Below, piece by piece: positions 1 through 7,995 of a stretch of 64,000 bases of DNA. Within the stretch, counting starts at the first letter, position 1; every line of letters begins with the position of its first letter. Made by a program: the position numbers and the translations under genes. Source of the stretch: PFJX01 sp964393825 (GTDB taxonomy: Bacteria > Pseudomonadota > Gammaproteobacteria > Burkholderiales > Thiobacillaceae). Below the pieces are notes generated by a model. The model was not told the origin of the DNA, did not search any database, and worked only from the letters and a program-made list of their open reading frames with translations. The stretch covers positions 1 through 64,000 of the forward strand of contig CAYMUY010000010.1 in assembly GCA_964393825.1 (NCBI GenBank). The letters run 5' to 3'.

Positions 1-107
1 ACCCGCGCTTTCCCGACCTGCCGGTGGTGATCTTCCCCGGCAACGTCGGCGACGACGCGGCGCTGGCGACGGTGGTCAGGCGGCTTTCGGCACCGCATTT
101 GCCATAA
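1..107 (+). CDS. 3' end of an unidentified gene (partial)
   Basis: An open frame entering from the left edge (first full codon at base 3) runs 34 codons to a TAA at 105-107. The visible tail contains the stretch PVVIFPGNVGDDAALATVV and ends in SAPHLP. Codon use (GC at third positions) fits the neighbours, and the stop lies 8 bases before the glcD start, so it may share a transcript with glcDEF. I do not recognise the family from this fragment. Confidence 0.6.
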   Translation, partial: PRFPDLPVVIFPGNVGDDAALATVVRRLSAPHLP

Positions 108-115
108 TCGGCCGC

Positions 116-1567
116 ATGAACCCGACCTTTCTCGCCGCCCTGCGCGCCAGCCTGCCCGCACACGCCCTCCTGATCGAGACCGAGGCGCTGCGCCCCTATG
201 AGTGCGATGGGCTTTCCGCCTATCGTCAGGTGCCGCTGGCGGTGTGCCTGCCGGAAACGCTGGACCAGGCGCAAGCGATCCTGGCGATCTGCCGCGAGCA
301 TCGGGTGCCGGTGGTCGCGCGCGGCGCCGGCACGGGGCTGTCCGGCGGCGCCCTGCCGCTCGCCGACGGCGTGGTGCTGTCGCTGGCGCGCTTCAACCGC
401 ATCCTGGAAATCGATCCGGACAACCGCCTCGCGCGGGTGCAGCCTGGCGTGCGCAACCTGGCCATCTCCGAGGCGGCCGCCGCCTATGGCCTCTACTACG
501 CGCCCGACCCGTCCTCGCAGATCGCCTGTTCCATCGGCGGCAATGTCGCGGAGAACTCCGGCGGCGTCCATTGCCTGAAATACGGCCTGACCGTGCACAA
601 CCTGCTGGCGCTGAAAGTGCTGACGATGGATGGCGAGTTGCTGGAAATCGGCGCGCCATCGCTGGATAGCCCCGGCTACGACCTCCTCGCCCTGATGACC
701 GGCTCGGAAGGACTGCTGGGCGTGGTGGTGGAAGTCACCGTGAAGCTGCTGGTGAAACCGGAACGCGCCCAGGTGGTACTGGCGGCGTTCGACTCGGTGG
801 AGACGGCGGGCGCGGCGGTGGCTGCCGTGATCGGCGCCGGCATCCTGCCCGCCGGTCTGGAAATGATGGACAACCTGTCGATCCGCGCCGCCGAGGACTT
901 CGTCCACGCCGGCTATCCGGTGGACGCCGCCGCCATCCTGCTGTGCGAACTGGACGGTGCCAACGCCGAGGTCTCTGAACAGATCATGGCCGTGCGCGAA
1001 GTGTTGTTCGCCGCCGGCGCCACGGAAGTGCGCACCGCCCAGGACGAGGCGCAGCGGATGAAATTCTGGGCCGGGCGCAAGGGCGCCTTCCCCGCCGTGG
1101 GCCGCATCAGCCCGGATTACTACTGCATGGACGGCACCATTCCGCGCCAGCATCTCGCCCGCGTGCTGCGGCGCATCGCCGAGCTGTCCGGCCAATACGG
1201 CCTGCGCGTGGCCAACGTGTTCCACGCCGGCGACGGCAACCTGCACCCGCTGATCCTGTTCGACGCCAACCAGCCCGGCGAGATGAAGAAGGCCGAGGAC
1301 TTTGGCACCGACATCCTGCGGCTGTGCGTGGAAGTCGGCGGCACGGTCACCGGCGAGCACGGCGTCGGGGTGGAAAAACTCGATGCCGCGTGCAGCCAGT
1401 TCACCCCCGCGGAACTCGCCCAGTTCCACGCCATCAAGGCCGCCTTCGACCCGGACGGCCTGCTCAACCCGGGCAAGGCCGTGCCCACCCTGCACCGCTG
1501 CGCCGAGATGGGGCGCATGCACGTGCAGGGTGGCGCCCTGCCGTTCCCGGAATTGCCAAGGTTCTGA
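116..1567 (+). CDS. glcD: Glycolate oxidase subunit GlcD (FAD-linked)
   Basis: Catalytic flavoprotein subunit of the three-part glycolate dehydrogenase, which oxidises glycolate to glyoxylate and passes electrons to the respiratory chain. The 483-residue protein has the PCMH-type FAD-binding motif ARGAGTGLSGG (residues 68-78) and the C-terminal FAD-oxidase signature FHAGDGNLHP followed by GEHGVGVEKL (413-422). Length matches E. coli GlcD (about 499). It is followed by glcE through an ATGA overlap and then glcF, giving the canonical glcDEF order. No glcC regulator or glcG is visible. A D-lactate dehydrogenase of the same family is the main alternative, but the separate E and F subunits argue for glycolate oxidase. 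Confidence 0.93.
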   Translation: MNPTFLAALRASLPAHALLIETEALRPYECDGLSAYRQVPLAVCLPETLDQAQAILAICREHRVPVVARGAGTGLSGGALPLADGVVLSLARFNRILEIDPDNRLARVQPGVRNLAISEAAAAYGLYYAPDPSSQIACSIGGNVAENSGGVHCLKYGLTVHNLLALKVLTMDGELLEIGAPSLDSPGYDLLALMTGSEGLLGVVVEVTVKLLVKPERAQVVLAAFDSVETAGAAVAAVIGAGILPAGLEMMDNLSIRAAEDFVHAGYPVDAAAILLCELDGANAEVSEQIMAVREVLFAAGATEVRTAQDEAQRMKFWAGRKGAFPAVGRISPDYYCMDGTIPRQHLARVLRRIAELSGQYGLRVANVFHAGDGNLHPLILFDANQPGEMKKAEDFGTDILRLCVEVGGTVTGEHGVGVEKLDAACSQFTPAELAQFHAIKAAFDPDGLLNPGKAVPTLHRCAEMGRMHVQGGALPFPELPRF

Positions 1568-2610
1568 TGAACATGGAAAACGAACTGATCGCGCGCGTAC
1601 AACGGGCCATCGCCGAGCGCACTCCGCTGTGCATCCAGGGCGGCGCCAGCAAGGCCTTCCACGGCCGCGCCTGCCAGGGCGAGCCACTGGACATCTCGGG
1701 GCATTCCGGCGACATCCGCTATGAACCCTCCGAACTGGTGCTCACCGCCCGCGCCGGCACGCCCCTCGCCGAGATCGCGGCGCTGCTGGCGGCGAACAAC
1801 CAGATGCTGCCGTTCGAGCCGCCGCATTTCTCGTCCACAGCCACGCTGGGCGGCATGGTCGCCGCCGGCCTTTCCGGCCCGCGCCGGCCTTGGGGCGGCT
1901 CGGTGCGCGACGCGGTGCTGGGCGTGAGGCTGCTCAACGGCCGCGGCGAAGTGCTGCGCCTGGGCGGCCAGGTGATGAAGAATGTCGCCGGCTACGATCT
2001 CTCCCGCCTGATGGTGGGCGCGCTGGGCACCCTGGGCGTGTTGCTGGAAGTCTCGGTCAAGGTGCTGCCGCGCCCGGCGGAGGAACTGACCCTGGCGTTC
2101 GACCTGGATGCCGAGGCGGCGGCCGCCCGTCAGATCGCATGGGGCCGCCAGCCCCTGCCCTTGTCCGCGACGCTGCATCACGCCGGTCGCCTCTATGCCC
2201 GCCTGTCCGGCAGCGCCGAGGGGGTGCGCGCCGCGCGCGCGGCCATGGGTGGCGACGAAGCCGACGGCGCGCTCTGGAGCGAAGTCCGCGAGCAGACCCT
2301 GCCTTTCTTTCAGACCAGGGCGCCGCTCTGGCGCATCTCCCTGCCCGCCGCCGCGCCGGCCCTGCCGGGTGAAAGCCTGACCGAATGGGGCGGCGCCCTG
2401 CGCTGGATCAGCTCGGACGATCCCGCTGAAACCCTCCGCCGCCAGGCCGCCGAACGCGGCGGCCACGCCACCCTGTTTCGCAACCATGACGGCACCGGCG
2501 CGGTGTTCCATCCCCTGCCCCCGGCCATGCTGGCGCTGCACCAGCGGGTGAAACAGTCGCTCGACCCGCACGGCCTGTTCAACCCCGGCCGACTGTACGA
2601 AGGGCTCTGA
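1567..2610 (+). CDS. glcE: Glycolate oxidase subunit GlcE
   Basis: Second FAD-binding subunit of glycolate dehydrogenase, 347 residues, a shortened relative of GlcD that keeps the PCMH fold (QGGASKAFHGR near the N-terminus, then the ATLGGMVAAGLSGPRRPWGG FAD loop). The open frame extends upstream inside glcD, but the natural start is ATG 1567, whose A is the last base of the glcD stop (ATGA); a second in-frame ATG follows at 1573. Its own stop overlaps the glcF start as TGATG. The tight coupling suggests equal production of the three subunits. Confidence 0.92.
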   Translation: MNMENELIARVQRAIAERTPLCIQGGASKAFHGRACQGEPLDISGHSGDIRYEPSELVLTARAGTPLAEIAALLAANNQMLPFEPPHFSSTATLGGMVAAGLSGPRRPWGGSVRDAVLGVRLLNGRGEVLRLGGQVMKNVAGYDLSRLMVGALGTLGVLLEVSVKVLPRPAEELTLAFDLDAEAAAARQIAWGRQPLPLSATLHHAGRLYARLSGSAEGVRAARAAMGGDEADGALWSEVREQTLPFFQTRAPLWRISLPAAAPALPGESLTEWGGALRWISSDDPAETLRRQAAERGGHATLFRNHDGTGAVFHPLPPAMLALHQRVKQSLDPHGLFNPGRLYEGL

Positions 2611-3902
2611 TGCAAACGACGCTCGCCGATTTCATCCGCGCCACGCCGCAGGGCGAGGAAGCCGAAGCCATCCTGCGTTCCTGCGTGCATTGCGGCTTCT
2701 GCAATGCCACCTGCCCCACCTATCAATTGCTCGGCGACGAGCTCGACGGGCCGCGCGGCCGCATCTACCTGATGAAGCAGATGCTCGAAGGCCAGCCGGT
2801 GACGGCGGTGACCCGCGATCATCTGGATCGCTGTCTCACCTGCCGCAACTGCGAGACCACCTGCCCCTCCGGGGTGGAATACGGCCGCCTCATCGACATC
2901 GGCCGCGAAGTGGTGGAGAAACTGCTGCCGCGACCGGCCGGTGAACGACTGCTGCGCATGGGGCTGCGGCGGACGCTGGCCTCGCCGACCTTGTTCGGCT
3001 CGCTGCTGAAGGTCGGGCGGGGCGTGCGCTGGGCATTGCCGGCGGCGCTGCGCGAACATCTCCCGCCCTTATCAACAGGCGGCGGGAGCGGACGGGTCGC
3101 CGCCGACTGGAATGGCAGGGTTACGGATACCCCTGGTGAAGCCCCTACCCTTCGCTACCCCGCCCCCCTAGAGGAAGGGGGAGACAAGAGCCGCCGCCGC
3201 ATGCTGGTGCTGGAGGGCTGCGTCCAGCCCGGCCTGGCTCCGGAAACCAATCTCGCCGCCGCCCGTGTGCTCGGCCACCTCGGCATCCGGCTCGTCACCG
3301 CGCCCGAGGCCGGCTGCTGTGGCGCCATCGACCAGCACCTGGCGGCGCCGGAGGCCGCGAGGGCGGCCATGCGCCGCAACATCGACGCCTGGTGGCCCCA
3401 TATTGAACGGGGCGCCGAGGCCATCGTCATGACCGCCAGCGGTTGCGGCAGCCTGGTCAAGGAATACGGCCACCATTTGCGCGCGGATCCGGCCTACGCC
3501 GACAAGGCCGCGCGTGTCTCAGAACTGACCCTCGACCTCGCCGAGGTACTGGCGCGCGAGGACCTGAGCCAGCTGCGCCGAGGCCCGCCACGACGCATCG
3601 CCTTCCATCCGCCGTGCAGCCTGCAACACGGCCAGAAGGTGCGCGGCGTGATCGAGGCCATCCTCATCGGCCTCGGCCATGAACTGCTGCCGGTCCAGGA
3701 ATCTCACCTCTGCTGCGGCTCCGCCGGCACCTATTCCCTGCTGCAACCGGAACTCTCCGGCCAGTTGCGCGAACGCAAGCTCGGCCACCTCCAGGCGGCG
3801 GAACCCGAACTCATCGCCACCGCCAACATCGGCTGCCAAAGCCACCTCGCCGCCGCCAGCGGCGTGCCGGTGGTGCACTGGGTGACGCTGCTGGACGTTT
3901 AG
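2610..3902 (+). CDS. glcF: Glycolate oxidase iron-sulfur subunit GlcF
   Basis: Electron-transfer subunit of glycolate dehydrogenase, 430 residues. Two 4Fe-4S clusters are bound by CVHCGFCNATCP (Cys 25, 28, 31, 35) and CLTCRNCETTCP (Cys 75, 78, 81, 85). Two CCG (cysteine-rich) domains follow, with GCCGAIDQH and HLCCGSAG. Between the ferredoxin half and the first CCG domain, residues about 154-195 form an extra low-complexity Gly/Pro/Arg segment that I do not expect in the family. Its DNA contains a C-run/G-run inverted repeat, so it looks like a small repeat inserted in frame. The frame stays open and the motifs are intact, so the protein is probably functional. Confidence 0.92.
   Translation: MQTTLADFIRATPQGEEAEAILRSCVHCGFCNATCPTYQLLGDELDGPRGRIYLMKQMLEGQPVTAVTRDHLDRCLTCRNCETTCPSGVEYGRLIDIGREVVEKLLPRPAGERLLRMGLRRTLASPTLFGSLLKVGRGVRWALPAALREHLPPLSTGGGSGRVAADWNGRVTDTPGEAPTLRYPAPLEEGGDKSRRRMLVLEGCVQPGLAPETNLAAARVLGHLGIRLVTAPEAGCCGAIDQHLAAPEAARAAMRRNIDAWWPHIERGAEAIVMTASGCGSLVKEYGHHLRADPAYADKAARVSELTLDLAEVLAREDLSQLRRGPPRRIAFHPPCSLQHGQKVRGVIEAILIGLGHELLPVQESHLCCGSAGTYSLLQPELSGQLRERKLGHLQAAEPELIATANIGCQSHLAAASGVPVVHWVTLLDV
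3070..3190 (+). other. Probable in-frame insertion inside glcF
   Basis: Low-complexity DNA between the two conserved halves of GlcF. It ends with a C-run/G-run inverted repeat (CCCCCCTAGAGGAAGGGGGA, about 3164-3183) and encodes a linker rich in Gly, Pro and Arg. The boundaries are estimated from where family-like sequence stops and resumes, so they are approximate. Confidence 0.4.
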
Positions 3903-3987
3903 GTACAAGGTTCAAGAAAAGCCCGCTTGTCCCGCCGCGCATCTCTCGCTTTAATTCCCGTACCCATAAAACAAACGGGAGTCAGGG

Positions 3988-4662
3988 ATGGCGATCACCG
4001 ATTGGCCCGAGGGCGAGCGGCCCCGGGAAAAACTCTTGCAACGCGGGGCGGCCGCCCTGTCCGACGCGGAACTGCTGGCGATCTTCCTGCGGGTGGGCGT
4101 GCCCGGAAAGAGCGCGGTCGACCTGGCGCGCGACCTGCTGCGCCATTTTGGCGGCCTCACCCGCCTGTTCAACGCCGCGCAAGCCGAATTCAGCGCCTTC
4201 CCCGGCATGGGCCCGGCCAAATTCGCGCAGTTACAGGCGGTGCTGGAGATGTCCCGGCGCGCACTGGGCGAGGACATGAAGCGGGGCGACGCCCTCAACT
4301 CGCCGCGCGCGGTGCGCGACTATCTGCGCCTGCTGCTGGGCGGCCGTGGCCACGAGGTGTTCATGGCGCTGTTCCTCGACGCCCAGAATCGCGTGCTCGG
4401 CGCCGAAGAACTGTTTCGCGGCACGCTGACACAAACCTCGGTCTACCCGAGGGAAATCGTTATCCGCGCCCTCCACCACAATGCGGCCGGAGTGATCCTC
4501 GCCCATAACCACCCGTCCGGCGTCGCCGAGCCGTCGCAGGCCGACCGCTGGCTCACCGACCAGTTGAAAACCGCGCTGGGCCTGGTGGATGTGAAGGTCA
4601 TCGACCATTTCATCGTCGCCGGAAGCGAAGGTTTCTCGTTCTGCGAGCGAGGTTGGCTTTGA
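3988..4662 (+). CDS. radC: RadC family JAB/MPN+ domain protein
   Basis: 224-residue protein of the RadC family, full length. An N-terminal UPF0758 region with a helix-hairpin-helix (PGMGPAKFAQLQAVLEMSRR) precedes a JAB/MPN+ metalloprotease-like domain. The zinc-binding signature is complete: HNHPSG at 173-178 with the partner Asp at 186, plus an upstream glutamate. The family was named for DNA repair, but its biochemical role is unsettled; the fold predicts a metal-dependent hydrolase. The start ATG 3988 follows a purine-rich GGGAGTCAGGG. The gene stands alone between glcF and rpmB. Its stop codon lies inside the rpmB promoter. Confidence 0.92.
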   Translation: MAITDWPEGERPREKLLQRGAAALSDAELLAIFLRVGVPGKSAVDLARDLLRHFGGLTRLFNAAQAEFSAFPGMGPAKFAQLQAVLEMSRRALGEDMKRGDALNSPRAVRDYLRLLLGGRGHEVFMALFLDAQNRVLGAEELFRGTLTQTSVYPREIVIRALHHNAAGVILAHNHPSGVAEPSQADRWLTDQLKTALGLVDVKVIDHFIVAGSEGFSFCERGWL

Positions 4663-4687
4663 CTCGGGTCCAGGCTTCGCGTATAAA
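4659..4687 (+). promoter_or_regulatory. Sigma70 promoter of rpmB-rpmG
   Basis: TTGACT (4659-4664), a 17-base spacer and TATAAA (4682-4687): a near-consensus housekeeping promoter, as expected for ribosomal protein genes. The -35 box overlaps the radC stop codon. Predicted transcription start near 4694, about 30 bases before the rpmB ATG. Confidence 0.8.
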
Positions 4688-4725
4688 GGCCGACTTTCCG
4701 TATTCGTGTAGCAGGGGTAATTATC

Positions 4726-4959
4726 ATGGCCCGTGTATGTCAGGTCACCGGCAAGAAGCCGATGGTGGGTAACAACGTCTCCCACGCCAACAACAGAACC
4801 AAGCGTCGTTTCCTTCCCAACCTGCAATCCCGCCGCTTCTGGCTGGAAAGCGAGAACCGCTGGGTACGTCTGCGCGTCAGCAATGCCGGCCTGCGCCTCA
4901 TCGACAAGAATGGCATCGAATCCGTCCTGGCTGATCTGCGTGCCAGCGGCGCGCTGTAA
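4726..4959 (+). CDS. rpmB: 50S ribosomal protein L28
   Basis: 77-residue L28 of the large ribosomal subunit, at the usual length. The N-terminus MARVCQVTGKKPMVGNNVSH and the following NNRTKRRFLPNLQ are hallmark L28 sequence. It is the first gene of the conserved rpmB-rpmG pair; rpmG starts 11 bases after its stop, behind AAGGAG. Confidence 0.97.
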   Translation: MARVCQVTGKKPMVGNNVSHANNRTKRRFLPNLQSRRFWLESENRWVRLRVSNAGLRLIDKNGIESVLADLRASGAL

Positions 4960-4970
4960 GGAGAACGATC

Positions 4971-5138
4971 ATGGCTAAAGGCGGACGTGAAAAAATCAAG
5001 CTGGAGTCCACCGCGGGCACCGGCCATTTCTATACCACCACCAAGAACAAGAAGACCATGCCCGGCAAGATGGAGATCAGCAAGTTCGATCCCGTCGCCC
5101 GCAAGCATGTGGCTTACAAGGAAACCAAGCTGAAGTAA
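4971..5138 (+). CDS. rpmG: 50S ribosomal protein L33
   Basis: 55-residue L33 of the large ribosomal subunit, beginning MAKGGREKIKLESTAGTGHF and ending VAYKETKLK. It has no CXXC pairs, so it is the zinc-independent (C-minus) form of L33. The start ATG 4971 is preceded by AAGGAG, which overlaps the rpmB stop. Transcription ends at the strong terminator just downstream. Confidence 0.97.
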   Translation: MAKGGREKIKLESTAGTGHFYTTTKNKKTMPGKMEISKFDPVARKHVAYKETKLK

Positions 5139-5157
5139 GCGGTTTTCGGTGCGATTG

Positions 5158-5185
5158 AAAAACCCCGCCGCGGCGGGGTTTTTTA
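5158..5185 (+). terminator. Rho-independent terminator of rpmB-rpmG
   Basis: A-run, then the self-complementary CCCCGCCGCGGCGGGG (5163-5178) followed directly by six T residues. The flanking A and T runs extend the stem, so it could also work in the reverse direction. Confidence 0.9.
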
Positions 5186-5224
5186 TTGGCCGCGCGCCGC
5201 TTGCGAGGCGGCTGCGCTGCTACC

Positions 5225-7387
5225 ATGACCGCCGCCCATTCCACTCACACCCCAGCCACCATGCCCGAGCCGTACCAGGACCCCTTTGCCCCGCTCCTGG
5301 CGGACATCGTCCTGGACCATGTCGCGGATGGCGTCATGATCACCGATGCCGACCATCGCATCATCTACGTGAATCGCGCCTTCAGCGAGGTCACCGGTTA
5401 CGCCCCAGAGGAGGTGATGGGCACCACCCCGCGCCAGTTCGACCCCTTACGGCGCGATGTGGCGCCCCATCCGGAAATGTGGACCGCCCTGAGCGAGAAG
5501 GGGTTCTGGCGTGGACAGATCTGGGACAACCGCAAGAATGGCGAACGCTATCCAGGGCGGATCAGCATCACCGCCGTGCGTGGCGAAGCGGGTGGTGTCG
5601 TGCGCCATGTATCGGTATTCACCGATGCGCTGGCGTTGCGGCTGACGGAGGAAAAACTGCAGCGCATCACCCACTTCGATGCGCTCACCGAACTGCCCAA
5701 CCGTGCCCGCTTCAGCGAACGCCTGCGGCAACTGGTCGAAGCGTCACGCGACAGTGACCAGTTGCTCGCCGTCATGCTGCTCGACCTCGACGGCTTCAAG
5801 CGCCTCAACGACCGCCATGGCCACAGCCTGGGCGACCGTGTCCTGGTCACCCTCGCGCAGCGCCTGAAACAATTGGCGCGCGATGGCGACATGGTGGCGC
5901 GCCTGGGCGGCGACGAATTCGCCTTGGTCCTGCGCGGCCTGCGCGACATGGATGAAGTAGAAGGCCTGGCCAACCACATCCTGAAGTTGACCCGCACCCC
6001 CTGCGAGATCGACGGCATGGGTTACGCATTGTCCGCCAGCCTGGGGATTACCCTGCACCCCTTCGACAGCGCCGACCCCGATACCCTGCTGCGCCATGCC
6101 GACCAGGCGATGTACCAGGCCAAGGAAGGCGGTCGCAACCGTTACCATCTGTTCGATGCGGAGCAGGATCAGCAGGCGCAGACCCGCAGGCAATTGCTCG
6201 ACCGCCTCGCGGAGGGCCTCCTGGAAGAGGAGCTTGAGCTCCACTACCAGCCCAAGGTCAACCTGCGCAGTGGCCAGATTCTCGGCATGGAAGCCCTGCT
6301 GCGCTGGCGTCATCCGGAACAGGGCCTGTTGCCACCCGGCTCCTTCCTGCCGCACGTGGAACACCATGACCTCATCATCGACATCGGCGAATGGGTGATC
6401 CGCCGGGCGCTGACCCAGCTCACTGCCTGGCACCGATCAGGCCTGGACCTGAGTATCAGCGTCAATATCGCGGCGCGGCAACTGCTGCGGGAAGATTTCG
6501 TCGCGTGTCTGCGCCACTGTCTGGAAGACTTTCCCGAGGTGCCGCCACGACGCCTTGAACTGGAAATCCTGGAATCGGCGGCGCTGGAGAACACCCGGCA
6601 TGTGCGCGGCGTGATCGAAGCGTGCTGGGGCATGGGCGTGGATTTCGCTCTTGACGACTTCGGCACCGGCTACGCCTCGCTGTCCTACCTGCGTGACATT
6701 CCCGCCGAGACCCTGAAGATCGACCAGAGCTTCGTGCGCGACGTGCTGGAGGACAGCGACGACCTCACTCTGGTGGAAGGCATCATCGGGCTGACCACCG
6801 CATTCCGCCGCACCGTGGTGGCCGAGGGCGTGGAGACCCCGGAACAGGGCGTGCTGCTGATGCGCCTGGGCTGCGACATCGCCCAGGGCTACGGCATCGC
6901 CAGGCCGATGCCGGCGGAACAGGTGCCTGGCTGGGCCGCCGCCTACGAACCCGATCCGCAATGGGCGTTGTGGGCCGATACAGACTGGGAAATGAGCGAC
7001 TTCCCGCTCCTGGTGGCACGCTACGATCACATCAAGTGGGTCTGTCAGATCATGCTGCATCTTGATGGCGCCACCCTGCGGCTGCGTCCAGGCGAACTCC
7101 GCGACCACCGTCAATGCCGCTTTGGCCACTGGTACTACGGCCACGGCAGGCGACGCTATGGCCAGCTCGAGGCCTTCGCCGACCTGGAAGACATCCACCT
7201 CGCGGTCCATCAACTCGGCGCGCGGGTCGTGGAACTGCGCGCGGCCGGGCAATTGGAAGCGGCGCGAACCCAAGCGCATGAACTGCTCACCGTGAAAGAC
7301 CGGATACTGGACCAGCTCACGGCACTGCAACAGCGCGTCGCCGGACACCCGGTCGAACCGGCCTTCAAACAATACGGCCTGTTCTGA
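5225..7387 (+). CDS. PAS-GGDEF-EAL-CZB cyclic-di-GMP enzyme
   Basis: Predicted cytoplasmic bifunctional c-di-GMP regulator, about 720 residues. Domain order: PAS sensor (about 25-130; GVMITDADHRIIYVNRAF), GGDEF with intact GGDEF motif at 228-232 and an RDGD inhibitory I-site exactly five residues before it, EAL with EALLRW at 356 and DDFGTGYASLSYL, and a C-terminal chemoreceptor zinc-binding (CZB) domain (CRFGHWYYGHG, later HLAVHQL). Both catalytic motifs look active. CZB domains bind zinc through three His and one Cys and can inhibit diguanylate cyclases. No membrane segment is seen. Start is uncertain: ATG 5225 is used, ATG 5261 is possible, and neither has a good ribosome site. It may tune the c-di-GMP sensed by MshE. 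Confidence 0.88.
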   Translation: MTAAHSTHTPATMPEPYQDPFAPLLADIVLDHVADGVMITDADHRIIYVNRAFSEVTGYAPEEVMGTTPRQFDPLRRDVAPHPEMWTALSEKGFWRGQIWDNRKNGERYPGRISITAVRGEAGGVVRHVSVFTDALALRLTEEKLQRITHFDALTELPNRARFSERLRQLVEASRDSDQLLAVMLLDLDGFKRLNDRHGHSLGDRVLVTLAQRLKQLARDGDMVARLGGDEFALVLRGLRDMDEVEGLANHILKLTRTPCEIDGMGYALSASLGITLHPFDSADPDTLLRHADQAMYQAKEGGRNRYHLFDAEQDQQAQTRRQLLDRLAEGLLEEELELHYQPKVNLRSGQILGMEALLRWRHPEQGLLPPGSFLPHVEHHDLIIDIGEWVIRRALTQLTAWHRSGLDLSISVNIAARQLLREDFVACLRHCLEDFPEVPPRRLELEILESAALENTRHVRGVIEACWGMGVDFALDDFGTGYASLSYLRDIPAETLKIDQSFVRDVLEDSDDLTLVEGIIGLTTAFRRTVVAEGVETPEQGVLLMRLGCDIAQGYGIARPMPAEQVPGWAAAYEPDPQWALWADTDWEMSDFPLLVARYDHIKWVCQIMLHLDGATLRLRPGELRDHRQCRFGHWYYGHGRRRYGQLEAFADLEDIHLAVHQLGARVVELRAAGQLEAARTQAHELLTVKDRILDQLTALQQRVAGHPVEPAFKQYGLF

Positions 7388-7405
7388 ACCTCGGCTTGCG
7401 GGCCG

Positions 7406-7876
7406 TCAGGGTTGCGTCGCCGGCATGGGGATGACCCGCGTATCGCTCAGGCCAAAATGGCCGCTGAGCCAGATGCGTGCGCTTTCCAGCGCCACCGGCA
7501 GAGCCTGATCCCCGGCTGCGGTAATCCACGCGACCTCACCCGTTGCGGTGCGCACAGCCAGGGTCCTGGCCTTGATCCCGGGCAGTTGCAGCGCCTCGAC
7601 CTGCGCGGTCAGGGCCTCCGCATCCGCCTGTTTCGGAAACTGGCCCAGTTGCAGGGTATAGCGGACCTTGACCGTCGCCGCCCCGCCCGTTGCCGGCGGG
7701 GCGGTCACGGGAACCACCGCCGGTGCCCGCACCGGTGGGCGGGCCGCATCTTCACGAAGACTTTCCTCGATGCCCGGCAGGCGGCCGCGTGCATCCCCCT
7801 GCATGAAGACCCCCATCAGGATGACGAGCACGCCAAGCAGGACGAACAGCAGCACAAATCCGATTTTCACGAGCAT
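7406..7876 (-). CDS. SPOR-domain inner-membrane protein
   Basis: 156 residues: a single N-terminal membrane helix (about 5-27, FVLLFVLLGVLVILMGVF), a short charged/proline-rich linker, and a C-terminal SPOR domain (about 75-150, beginning YTLQLGQFPKQADAEALTAQ). SPOR domains bind denuded septal peptidoglycan, so a role near the division site or cell wall is likely. The architecture is like DedD/FtsN, but the protein is short. It converges on the c-di-GMP gene, with 18 bases between stops. Confidence 0.8.
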   Translation of the reverse strand: MLVKIGFVLLFVLLGVLVILMGVFMQGDARGRLPGIEESLREDAARPPVRAPAVVPVTAPPATGGAATVKVRYTLQLGQFPKQADAEALTAQVEALQLPGIKARTLAVRTATGEVAWITAAGDQALPVALESARIWLSGHFGLSDTRVIPMPATQP

Positions 7877-7995
7877 TCAGACCTACTCCATCATTTCGCC
7901 GACCACCTGACAGGGGAACAAGAGTACGGTGACATGAACCGGGAATCCAGCCACCCGCATGTAAAATAGCGGGTTGATTTTTCAGGTACCACACC

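Noticed and set aside
5186..5224. A TTG start at 5186 for the c-di-GMP enzyme
   Set aside because: It directly follows the rpmG terminator, so the start would fall inside or next to its T-run; later ATGs keep the whole PAS domain.
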